Notes under the pieces: generated by a model | Databases searched by the model: none | Seen by the model: the letters and a program-made list of their open reading frames with translations, nothing else | Told to the model about the DNA's origin: nothing | Position numbers and translations under genes: made by a program | Shown: positions 55,107 to 64,000 of the stretch, piece by piece | Layout of the letters: each line of letters begins with the position of its first letter | How positions within the stretch are numbered: the stretch's first letter is position 1 | DNA from: Stenotrophomonas sp. MMGLT7 | GTDB lineage: Bacteria; Pseudomonadota; Gammaproteobacteria; Xanthomonadales; Xanthomonadaceae | Assembly: GCF_021168555.1 (NCBI RefSeq) | Contig: NZ_JAJOZS010000013.1 | Span: forward strand, 1-64,000 | Reading direction: 5' to 3' | DNA length: 64,000 bases

Positions 55107-56622
55107 AGTCGGTCAGCGGCGACACCGGCTGCATGCGCACCTCGCGCACCTTGCTGTCCGGGTCCAGGGCGAAGGCGACGAAGGCGTCGGCGTTGAGCGT
55201 GCGGTCGTCCCAGCGCACGATGAAGGTGTCGTGCTGCCAGTGCTCCAGCGTGCCGGCAAGCAAGCGGGTGCGGCTGAACTGCATGCGCAGCCTGCCGCCC
55301 TGCTCGACGATGGCGACGTCGCCGTACCACGGGTCGCGGTAGGTGGCCGCGTAGCCGGCCAGCCGCAGCGAGGGCTTCGACCTGGCGTCGCGCGCTGCCA
55401 GGTGCTTGCTCCAGCTTTCGTCGGCATTGCCCTTGGCCTTGTCCACCGCCTTGGCGTAGGCGTCCACCCAGTCGGTCTTCGGCGCACCGAGCAGCGCGTC
55501 GAGCACGGTGTAGGTCACCGCGTTGAAGGCGGCGCCCACCTCCTGGTTGGTCAGCACCACCACGCCCAGCTTCCTGTCCGGCACCAGGGTCAGGCGCGAG
55601 ACCATGCCCGGCCAGCCGCCGGTGTGCCACACCAGCTTCTGCCCGCGGTAGTCGCTCAGGCTCCAGCCCTCGCCGTAGCCGGCGAAGTTGGGCACGGCCG
55701 CGGCCAGCTCCGGCACCGCCGGCCTGGGGATCGGCACCGGGGTGATCACCGACCACATCTCGCGCTGGCGCGCCTCGCTGAACAGCGGTTTGCCGTCGGG
55801 CAGCGTGCCGCCGGCCAGCTGCACGTTCATCCACTTGGCCAGGTCGTGCACGCTGGCATACAGGTCGCCGGCGGCGCGGTTGTTGGACCAGCTCATCCGC
55901 GGTACCGGCTGCAGGTCCTTGAAATCGGCCTTGGCGTGGCCGCTGGCCGCTGCGTCGGCCGCGCCGACGCGGTCGTTGAAGCGCGCGCCGCTCATGCCCA
56001 CCGGGTCGAGGATGCGCTGCTGCACGAAGTCCACGTAGGACTGGCCGGAGACCTGCTCGATCACCTTCTGCGCCACCGCGTAGAGAATGTTGTCGTAGGC
56101 ATAGCGGTCGCGGAAGCCGCCCTTGAGCGGCACCTGCGCCAGCCGCCGCACCACCTCGTCCACGCTGTAGTCGCTGGGCGGCCAGAACAGCAGGTCGCCG
56201 GCGCCCAGGCTCAGGCCGGAGCGATGCGCCAGCAGGTCGCGGATGCGCATCTCGCCGGTGACGTAGGCATCGGACATGCGGAACCAGGGCAGGTGGTCGA
56301 TGACACGGTCGTCGAGCTTGAGCTTGCCGTCGTCGGCCAGGATCGACAGCGCCGCGGCGGTGAAGGCCTTGGTATTGGAGGCGATGGCGAACGGCGTGGT
56401 CGCCGTCACCGGCTCGGGCTTGCCGACCTCGCGCACGCCGTAGCCGCGCTCCAGCACCACCTGCCCGTCCCTGACGATGGCCACGGCGATGCCGGGCACG
56501 TCGAACTGCTTGCGCACGCGCTCGACCTGCGCGTCCAGGTCCTGCAGTTCCTGCGGCACCTCGACCGCGCCCGCCGACACGCTCACCGCCAGCATCACAC
56601 CACCCCACCAGGACTTGCCCAA
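55057..56622 (-). CDS. Serine hydrolase of the class C beta-lactamase / S12 peptidase family
   Basis: A 521-residue exported protein. I chose a TTG start at 56622 because it has GGGAG 10 bases upstream and opens a signal peptide (GGVMLAVSVSAGAVEV); no in-frame ATG does so. The active site is complete: SNTK with Ser82 and Lys85, the YxN motif in RYAYDNILYAV, and HTGG in VWHTGGWPGM. A C-terminal DUF3471-like domain follows (YAATYRDPWYGDVAIVEQGG). It probably acts on peptidoglycan peptides or D-amino-acid peptides rather than as a resistance enzyme. Its 3' end overlaps the GNAT gene by 50 bases. Confidence 0.9.
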   Translation of the reverse strand: MGKSWWGGVMLAVSVSAGAVEVPQELQDLDAQVERVRKQFDVPGIAVAIVRDGQVVLERGYGVREVGKPEPVTATTPFAIASNTKAFTAAALSILADDGKLKLDDRVIDHLPWFRMSDAYVTGEMRIRDLLAHRSGLSLGAGDLLFWPPSDYSVDEVVRRLAQVPLKGGFRDRYAYDNILYAVAQKVIEQVSGQSYVDFVQQRILDPVGMSGARFNDRVGAADAAASGHAKADFKDLQPVPRMSWSNNRAAGDLYASVHDLAKWMNVQLAGGTLPDGKPLFSEARQREMWSVITPVPIPRPAVPELAAAVPNFAGYGEGWSLSDYRGQKLVWHTGGWPGMVSRLTLVPDRKLGVVVLTNQEVGAAFNAVTYTVLDALLGAPKTDWVDAYAKAVDKAKGNADESWSKHLAARDARSKPSLRLAGYAATYRDPWYGDVAIVEQGGRLRMQFSRTRLLAGTLEHWQHDTFIVRWDDRTLNADAFVAFALDPDSKVREVRMQPVSPLTDFSFDFQDLVLTPLPAP

Positions 56623-56662
56623 GACATCGCTCCCATCGAACGGAAAAGAAACGGCACCCGCC

Positions 56663-57139
56663 TCACGCCAGCGGCGCGGGCGAGACCAGTACGCCGTTGC
56701 CGTCGGCATACAGCCAATGGCCCGGCACGAAATCCACGCCGGCGAAAGTCACCGGCACATCCACCTCGCCCAGCCCGCGCTTGTCGGTCCTGCGCGGGCA
56801 CGCGGCCAGCGCCTGCACGCCCAGCGGCAGCGTCGCCAGCACCTCCACGTCGCGCACGCAGCCATGGATCAGCAGTCCGGCCCAACCGTTGTCCACCGCG
56901 TTGGCGGCGATCTGGTCGCCCAGCAGGGCGCAGTCGAGCGCGCCGCCGCCGTCCACCACCAGCACCCGGCCCTGCCCCGGCGTGCCTGCCAGCTCGCGCA
57001 CGCGCGAGTTGTCGCGCGGGGCGCGCACGGTGACGATCCGGCCGCAGAAGGCGACCTTGCCGCCGTAGCCGCGGAACAGCGGCTGGGCGACGACGGCATG
57101 CGGGTGCTCGTCGCACAGGTCGGGCGTGGTCCAGGACAT
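56663..57139 (-). CDS. rraA: RraA-family protein
   Basis: A 158-residue protein of the RraA family, which includes inhibitors of RNase E and HMG/CHA aldolases. Features are [96 protein letters not shown] and the [13 protein letters not shown] end. The close match to the enterobacterial RraA layout favours the RNase E regulator role over aldolase. It lies 40 bases upstream of the serine hydrolase gene in the same direction. Confidence 0.92.
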   Translation of the reverse strand: MSWTTPDLCDEHPHAVVAQPLFRGYGGKVAFCGRIVTVRAPRDNSRVRELAGTPGQGRVLVVDGGGALDCALLGDQIAANAVDNGWAGLLIHGCVRDVEVLATLPLGVQALAACPRRTDKRGLGEVDVPVTFAGVDFVPGHWLYADGNGVLVSPAPLA

Positions 57140-57385
57140 GGCGGGGTTCTCGCGCGAGGGGTTTCGCGCGATGGTAACGCGAGCGGAGCGACCTTCGCCG
57201 CCACACCGACACGGAGCGCCCGTCATGCCGACCACCTTCATCCGCCTCGTCCCCGCTCACGCGCTGCGCGGGGGCGACGCGGCGCTCGCCCACCGCGAAG
57301 GAGTTTATCGGCCCCCCGACTGCCACCGTCGCGCCAGGCACGGATGCGGCACCGCGACCTGCCGCGCCGACCGGGTGCCTGCCGC

Positions 57386-58216
57386 ATGACCGACCTGTTC
57401 GACGCCAACGTCCCCCTGCCCGACGGCATCCACGTCGGCATCGGCGGCTGGACCTTCGCCCCCTGGCGCGGCGGCATGTTCTATCCGCAGGGACTGGTGC
57501 AGCGGCGCGAGCTGGAGTACGCCAGCCGCCACGTCAATGCCATCGAGATCAACGGCACCTGGTACGGCACTCAGAAACCGGCCACCTACGCCAAGTGGCG
57601 CGAGCAGACGCCGGAAGGCTTCGTGTTCTCCGCCAAGGCGCCGCGGCGCATCACCAGCGCACGCACGCTGGCCGGCACGCGCGGGCAGGTCGAGGACTTC
57701 GTCGCCGGCATCGCCGAACTGGGCGACCGGCTGGCGGTGCTGTCGTGGCAGTTCGAGGCCGGCCGCCGCCTGGAGCACGACGATTTCGCCGCGTTCCTGG
57801 AGTTGCTGCCCGCGCGAGCCGGACACCACCGGCTGCGCCACGCGCTGGAGATCCGCGATCCGGAGTTCTTCACCCCCGACCTGCTGGCGCTGGCCAGGCG
57901 CCAGCGCATGGCGATCGTCTACACCGACTCGCCCGAGTATCCGTCCCATGCCGACCTCACCGCCGACTTCGTCTATGCCCGGCTGATGCGCAGCCAGGCG
58001 GACATGGCGACCGGCTACCCGCTCGCCGCCCTCAAGGCATGGGCAAGCCGCATCCACGCCTGGCGCCGTGGCGAGGACCCGGCGGAACTGCCGCACCTGC
58101 ACGAAGCGGACGCACCGGCGACGCCGCGCGAGGTGTTCGTGTTCTTCATCAGCGCGGCCAAGCAGCACAACCCGGCCGCGGCGATGCGGCTGCTGCAGGA
58201 GCTGGCGCAGCGCTGA
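57386..58216 (+). CDS. DUF72-family protein (YecE-like)
   Basis: A 276-residue TIM-barrel protein of the DUF72/YecE family: HVGIGGWTFAPWRGGMFYPQGL near the start, VNAIEINGTWYGTQKPATYAKWREQTPEGFVFSAKAPRRITSA in the middle, and a late VFVFFISAAKQHNPAAA. The function of the family is not established. It stands alone; repeats fill the 480 bases downstream. Confidence 0.9.
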   Translation: MTDLFDANVPLPDGIHVGIGGWTFAPWRGGMFYPQGLVQRRELEYASRHVNAIEINGTWYGTQKPATYAKWREQTPEGFVFSAKAPRRITSARTLAGTRGQVEDFVAGIAELGDRLAVLSWQFEAGRRLEHDDFAAFLELLPARAGHHRLRHALEIRDPEFFTPDLLALARRQRMAIVYTDSPEYPSHADLTADFVYARLMRSQADMATGYPLAALKAWASRIHAWRRGEDPAELPHLHEADAPATPREVFVFFISAAKQHNPAAAMRLLQELAQR

Positions 58217-58697
58217 TCCGGCGGGCAACGGCGGCGGCGGCAAACATCGACCTCGTCGTCCCCGCGCAGGTGCCCCGCTGTCCGGAGAAGCGCAGGACCG
58301 CGGCTCTGCGCCCAAGCGGCGTGGTTCATGCCCGGGATAACGGAAAAGTCGTCCCCGCACAGGCGCCCGCTGTTCGGAGAGAAGCGCAGGACCGGCAGCT
58401 CTCCGCCCAAGTGGCGTGGCTCATGCCCGGGATAACGGAACCATCGTCTCCGCGCAGGCGGGGACCCGGGGACTTTCGCGGTGGAATCAGCCAGCCACGG
58501 AATCTCCCGCTGATCCCGTCTTCCAAGGCACAGGCGCTGGGCGGCCGCCTGCGCGGGGACGACGACGATTGGATGTTCCGCAAGCGCCACAGCTTCGCGA
58601 AGACGGCGCGTTGCGTGCCTGGTTGGCGACACGGCGAGACCGGACAACGGCATGCCGATCCTGCCCATGACACCGCCGATCGGCGACAATCGCGCCC
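58217..58697. repeat. Repeat-filled gap with a 93-95-bp tandem repeat
   Basis: No gene is recognised in these 481 bases. A unit starting GTCGTCCCCGCGCAGG and ending GCCCGGGATAACGGAA begins at 58255, repeats at 58348, and a third, truncated copy starts near 58443. Two family-2 GC palindromes (near 58446-58470 and 58545-58565) lie in the same stretch. The promoter of the following transporter gene should lie in the last 60 bases, but no clear hexamers are visible. Confidence 0.8.
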
Positions 58698-59627
58698 ATG
58701 CCCGACACCGCCAACCGCACCGCCCTGCTGCAGATCCACTTCTGCGTCCTGCTGTGGGGCATCACCGCGATCCTGGGCAAGCTGATCACGCTGCCGGCAC
58801 TGGCGCTGGTGTGGTGGCGCATGCTGCTGGTGGTGGCCGCGCTGGCGCTGCTGCCGCGGGTCTGGCGCGGCCTGTCGGCACTGACGCCGCGGCTGGCATG
58901 GGGCTATTGCGGCGTCGGCGTGCTGGTGGCGCTGCACTGGCTCACCTTCTACGGCGCGATCAAGCTGGCCAACGCCTCGGTGGCGGCCACCTGCATCGCG
59001 CTGGCACCGGTGTTCACCTCGGTGATCGAGCCGTGGGTGGCGAAGCGGCCGTTCCAGCCGCGCGAACTGTTCTTCGGCGTGGCGGTGCTGCCCGGCGTGG
59101 CCATGGTGGTCGGCGGCGTGCCCGACGGCATGCGCCTGGGCGTGATGGTGGGCGCGGCCTCGGCGCTGCTGGTGGCGGTCTTCGGCTCGCTCAACAAGCG
59201 CCTGGTCAGCCATGCCGACCCCTTGACGGTCACCGCGCTCGAACTCGGCGCCGGTACCCTGGCACTGATGCTGCTGGCGCCGCTGCTGCCGTTCCTGCTG
59301 CCGGTCCTGAGCGGCCCGCTGCTGGTGCTGCCGAGCCTGCACGACGCCCTGCTGTTGCTGCTGCTCTCGCTGGCCTGCACGCTGCTGCCGTTCGCGCTGG
59401 CGCTGGTGGCGCTGCGCCGGCTCAGCGCCTACACGGTGCAGCTGGTGACCAACCTGGAGCCGGTCTACGCGATCGTGCTGGCGGCGCTGTTCCTGCAGGA
59501 GCAGAGGGAACTGACGCCGATGTTCTACCTCGGCGTGGCGATCATCCTGGCCGCGGTGTTCCTGCATCCGCTGCTGGGGCGGTGGAAACCGGTCCCGGCC
59601 GGCACCTCCCCGCAGGAGCACCTGTAG
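58698..59627 (+). CDS. EamA/DMT-family transporter
   Basis: A 309-residue inner-membrane transporter with about ten hydrophobic helices in two repeats: HFCVLLWGITAILGKLITLPALALVWWRMLL at the start and RRLSAYTVQLVTNLEPVYAIVLAALFLQEQREL in the second half. The substrate is unknown. Its TAG stop is formed by the CTGTAGGAGCG end of a REP-like palindrome, as also happens for rnhB. It converges with the pseudouridine synthase gene. Confidence 0.92.
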   Translation: MPDTANRTALLQIHFCVLLWGITAILGKLITLPALALVWWRMLLVVAALALLPRVWRGLSALTPRLAWGYCGVGVLVALHWLTFYGAIKLANASVAATCIALAPVFTSVIEPWVAKRPFQPRELFFGVAVLPGVAMVVGGVPDGMRLGVMVGAASALLVAVFGSLNKRLVSHADPLTVTALELGAGTLALMLLAPLLPFLLPVLSGPLLVLPSLHDALLLLLLSLACTLLPFALALVALRRLSAYTVQLVTNLEPVYAIVLAALFLQEQRELTPMFYLGVAIILAAVFLHPLLGRWKPVPAGTSPQEHL

Positions 59628-59695
59628 GAGCGACTTCAGTCGCGATGAGGCTGTACCGGTAAAGCCGCAATCGCGACTGAAGTCGCTCCTACAGG
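59621..59695. repeat. REP-like palindrome, family 1, copy F
   Basis: Inverted repeat with CCTGTAGGAGCGACTTCAGT arms. It overlaps the last codons of the EamA gene, providing its stop, and fills the gap to the convergent rluF gene, where it could act as a bidirectional transcription barrier. Confidence 0.9.
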
Positions 59696-59718
59696 GACCT
59701 CGCCCTCGCCAGGCCGGC

Positions 59719-60441
59719 TCAGAATTCGTTGTGCTGCGGCAGCAGGCCGCGCAGTTCGGCGTCGGTGAGATTGCGCCACTGCCCGGGCCTGAGCGCGCCG
59801 AGCTTGACGTTGTCGATGCGCACCCGGCGCAGCTGGGTGACGCGGTAGCCGAACTCGGCCGCCATCAGCCGGATCTGCCGGTTCAGTCCCTGCTCGAGCA
59901 CGATGCGGAAGCCGAACTTGGCGATGCGCGCGGTGCGACACGGCAGCGTCATCTCGCCGTGGATGCGCACGCCGCGGGCCATGCCGCGCAGGAACTCCTC
60001 GGTCACCGGCTTGTTCACCGCCACCAGGTACTCCTTCTGCCGACGGTTCTCCGCACGCAGGATCTGGTTGACGATGTCGCCGTTGCTGGTCAGCAGGATC
60101 AGCCCCTCGGACTCCTTGTCCAGCCGCCCGATCGGGAAGATGCGCTGCTCGTGGCCGACGAAATCGACGATGTTGCCCTTGACCGCGCTCTCGGTGGTGC
60201 AGGTGATGCCCACCGGCTTGTTGAGCACGATGTAGACATGCCGGCGGCCGGTCTTGCCGACGACCGCGCGGGCGCGCAGCGGCTGCCCGTCCAGCTTGAC
60301 CTCGTCGCCCTCGCCCACCACCGCCCCGGCGCCGGCGGTGATGCCGTTGACGGTGACGCGGCGCTCGCCGATCAGGCGATCGGCCTCGCGGCGCGAGCAG
60401 AAGCCGGTCTCGGCGATGTGCTTGTTCAGGCGTGTGGTCAT
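59719..60441 (-). CDS. rluF: 23S rRNA pseudouridine synthase RluF type
   Basis: A 240-residue RsuA-family pseudouridine synthase. An N-terminal S4 domain (RLNKHIAETGFCSRREADRLIGERRVTVNG) is followed by the catalytic domain with VLNKPVGITCTTE, the active-site aspartate in FPIGRLDKESEGLILLTSNGD, and LEQGLNRQIRLMAAEFGYRVTQLRRVRI. The pattern fits RluF (23S U2604) better than RsuA or RluB, but closely related members cannot be separated with certainty by eye. Confidence 0.9.
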   Translation of the reverse strand: MTTRLNKHIAETGFCSRREADRLIGERRVTVNGITAGAGAVVGEGDEVKLDGQPLRARAVVGKTGRRHVYIVLNKPVGITCTTESAVKGNIVDFVGHEQRIFPIGRLDKESEGLILLTSNGDIVNQILRAENRRQKEYLVAVNKPVTEEFLRGMARGVRIHGEMTLPCRTARIAKFGFRIVLEQGLNRQIRLMAAEFGYRVTQLRRVRIDNVKLGALRPGQWRNLTDAELRGLLPQHNEF

Positions 60442-60502
60442 GGGAGGGGGATCACGACGGAAGGAAAAGACACTCGCACGGGAAGGGAACGCAGCGCTGC
60501 CC

Positions 60503-60616
60503 CCTTCTCCCGTTCACGGGAGAAGGTGCCCCGAAGGGGCGGATGAGGGTGCTTCCAGGCGCCTGCGGCGCCTCCCCCATCCGCCTTCGGCACCTTCCCC
60601 CGCAAGCGGGGGAAGG
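60503..60616. repeat. Cluster of hairpins downstream of the DEAD-box gene
   Basis: Two strong stems, CCTTCTCCCG-TTCA-CGGGAGAAGG (60503-60526) and a similar 11-bp CCTTCCCCCGC stem (60593-60616), bracket smaller hairpins and direct/inverted copies of GGATGAGGGT and CCATCCGCC. This resembles another xanthomonad repeat family. Lying just after the DEAD-box stop (leftward), it may stabilise or terminate that message. Confidence 0.7.
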
Positions 60617-60632
60617 AAATGGCCGGCGCCGT

Positions 60633-62591
<1,959 letters not shown>

Positions 62592-62730
62592 GGTGACTCC
62601 GGAGGCACCGCCGCGAACGGGCGGGCGAAAGAGCGCTATTGTGCCGCCTGCGGGGAGCCGTGTCGAAAAGTCCCGTTCAGCTGCGAGGCGGCGCCGTGAC
62701 GAACTGCCCGTTCGCGCGAATCCCCCCTGC

Positions 62731-63020
62731 ATGTCCGCACAGAACCCGCCCATGCCCCGCCTCGACCGTAGCGAAGCCGCCCGCGCGCGGTTCGCGACCT
62801 TGCTCGAACGCCACCGCGGCATCCTGTACAAGGTCGCCGGCAGCTATGCCTTCGGCGCCGAGGACCGCGCCGACCTGCGGCAGGAGATCGCCGCCCAGCT
62901 GTGGCGCGCCTTCCCCGGCTACGACCCGGCACGGCCGTTCTCCACCGCGGCAACGTCGGACGCAGCGTCGCCCGCGCCCAGGCGATGCTGGAGGAAATCG
63001 AACGCTTCGAGCGCGAATGA
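62731..63020 (+). pseudogene. Truncated ECF sigma factor fused to an unrelated tail
   Basis: The first 70 or so codons encode the start of an ECF sigma factor region 2 (RSEAARARFATLLERHRGILYKVAGSYAFGAEDRADLRQEIAAQLWRAFPGYDPARPFST). The expected WMYRIALNVA continuation is missing. Instead, a different frame reads NVGRSVARAQAMLEEIERFERE and then TGA at 63018-63020, which looks like the end of another protein, perhaps the gene that normally follows the sigma gene. The simplest explanation is a deletion joining the two, leaving no functional sigma-4 domain. Confidence 0.7.
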
Positions 63021-63055
63021 CCGACAATGGCCGCCGTCCTTCCGGCACATTCCCC

Positions 63056-63280
63056 ATGCAGACCATAGATTTCGAACTCGACCGCGAATACGTCGAACTC
63101 AAGCAATTGCTGAAGCTGGCCGGCATCAGCGACAGCGGCGGTGCCGCCAAGGTGCTGATCGGCGACGGCGCGGTGCGCGTGGACGGCGAGGTGGAACTGC
63201 GCAAGGCCTGCAAGATCCGCAGTGGCCAGCTCGTGAGCGTCGGCGACGTCGAGATCCGCGTACTCGGCGGGGCCGGCTGA
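63056..63280 (+). CDS. Small S4-domain RNA-binding protein (YbcJ-like)
   Basis: A 74-residue protein made of one S4 RNA-binding domain: YVELKQLLKLAGISDSGGAAKVLIGDGAVRVDGEVELRKACKIRSGQLVSVGDVEIRVL. It matches the YbcJ-like group of stand-alone S4 proteins, thought to act on RNA or ribosomes. The ATG at 63056 gives the usual length. Confidence 0.9.
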   Translation: MQTIDFELDREYVELKQLLKLAGISDSGGAAKVLIGDGAVRVDGEVELRKACKIRSGQLVSVGDVEIRVLGGAG

Positions 63281-63584
63281 GGCCGCGCCGCCGGCGAAGG
63301 CGCCCGCGCTGTCCGGCGGTGCCTTCGGCTTCCGCCGCAGCACGCCGGCGCTGGCGAGGCTCCACCTGCCCCGACTTTTGCCGGATGCCCGAAGAACGGA
63401 CCCGGCACCGTCGGGTCGCCGGCAATGACTGAGCCGGTCGCGAAGGCATGGCGGCGACGGCCCGGCTGCAGCCTAGCCGAGGAAGCCGTTGGCCGCACCG
63501 GACCGGCCGCGCGCACTCCGGCGGCCGTCGCAACCTGTGCGTCCCCGACGAAATCTACCGCTTCATCGCGGGCGATCGCGCCGC
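63281..63584. other. Gap between the S4 gene and the mechanosensitive channel gene
   Basis: In 304 bases I see no gene with a convincing start or domain. Short open frames are arginine/proline-rich, as expected from GC-rich shadows. Confidence 0.5.
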
Positions 63585-64000
63585 TCAGGCGGACGGCCGC
63601 CGGTCCTGGATATCCAGCTGCGATGGCCGCGGGTAGAACACCGGCGAGGTCAGGTCCACGCCGGCCTCGGCGAACACCGCCTGCACCTTGAAGCGCAGGT
63701 CCGAGTAGATGTACGGCAGCCGCAGCGGCTTGCGCGTGTAGGCGTTGAGCTCGTAGCGCGCCACGGTGTTGTCCAGGCCCACGTGCATCACGTACGGCGC
63801 CGGGGTCTGCTCCAGTTCGGGCGTGCGCCGCACCGCTTCGATCAGCAACGGTTCGATCTTCTCGAACGGCACCTGGTAGCCCAGCGACAGCGGCATGTGC
63901 AGGATCACCCCGTCGCCGGCCGCCATGCCGCTGTAGTTGACCATCTGCCCGGACAGGATCTGCGCGTTGGGGATGGTGACGATCTCGTTCTGCGGGGTCT
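63585..64000 (-). CDS. MscS-family mechanosensitive channel, C-terminal part (runs off the window)
   Basis: Only the C-terminal 138 or so residues are in the window. The sequence entering from the right reads TPQNEIVTIPNAQILSGQMVNYSG, the conserved beta-domain of MscS channels, followed by the alpha/beta cage domain (YQVPFEKIEPLLIEAVRRTPELEQ, YVMHVGLDNTVARYELNAYT, YIYSDLRFKVQAVFAEAGVDLTSP). MscS channels release osmolytes on hypo-osmotic shock. The transmembrane part lies beyond position 64000. Confidence 0.88.
   Translation of the reverse strand, partial: TPQNEIVTIPNAQILSGQMVNYSGMAAGDGVILHMPLSLGYQVPFEKIEPLLIEAVRRTPELEQTPAPYVMHVGLDNTVARYELNAYTRKPLRLPYIYSDLRFKVQAVFAEAGVDLTSPVFYPRPSQLDIQDRRPSA

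Noticed and set aside
58255-58470. Tandem repeat considered as a CRISPR array
   Set aside because: The repeated unit is about 94 bases with no repeat/spacer alternation and no cas genes nearby.

Overview
The window is a high-GC gammaproteobacterial chromosome segment. Gene content and order point to the Xanthomonadaceae (Lysobacteraceae): a Pseudoxanthomonas-, Luteimonas- or Lysobacter-like organism. The main evidence is the block dapD-glnD-map / rpsB-tsf / pyrH-frr-uppS-cdsA-dxr-rseP-bamA-lpxD-fabZ-lpxA-lpxB-rnhB-dnaE / accA with no skp gene between bamA and lpxD, and several families of short palindromic repeats scattered between and inside genes. I could not run any database search; all names come from reading motifs and overall protein resemblance.

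Region 1 (1-28.6 kb) is core housekeeping. A leftward operon map-glnD-dapD (plus an ArsC/Spx-like protein) covers N-terminal methionine removal, nitrogen signalling and lysine/peptidoglycan precursor synthesis. Rightward there is an orphan fimbrial-chaperone remnant, then rpsB-tsf with a strong terminator, an HDOD-GGDEF signalling gene, and a long run for UMP kinase, ribosome recycling, undecaprenyl and isoprenoid synthesis, phospholipid precursor synthesis, outer-membrane assembly and lipid A synthesis. It ends with RNase HII, the replicative polymerase, a lipoprotein and accA. Three genes here (glnD, lpxB, rnhB) carry repeat-derived coding sequence.

Region 2 (28.7-34.6 kb) looks accessory. 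A LysR regulator is divergent, across an AT-rich gap, from a UbiD-type decarboxylase of the protocatechuate/gallate class, its UbiX flavin prenyltransferase, a DUF554 membrane protein, a YhbP-like split-barrel protein and an OprB-type porin. I infer a phenolic-acid decarboxylation module.

Region 3 (34.6-52.1 kb) is mixed: hemJ, a methyltransferase, an intracellular PHA depolymerase with Cys nucleophile, a padR/sensor pair, a secreted cyclophilin, an alcohol dehydrogenase with a perfect FNR/ANR box, a divergent EamA/LysR pair, an Old Yellow Enzyme homologue, a DUF885 lipoprotein, an ABC exporter, a ParB-like protein and a DUF3313-like lipoprotein.

Region 4 (52.1-64 kb) holds a two-component system flanked on both sides by similar direct-repeat boxes, a GNAT acetyltransferase, a beta-lactamase-type serine hydrolase, an RraA-like protein, DUF72, another EamA transporter, an RluF-type pseudouridine synthase, a DEAD-box helicase, a broken ECF sigma factor, an S4 RNA-binding protein and the C-terminal end of an MscS channel that runs off the window. 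I saw no rRNA, tRNA, CRISPR array, intact transposase or prophage.
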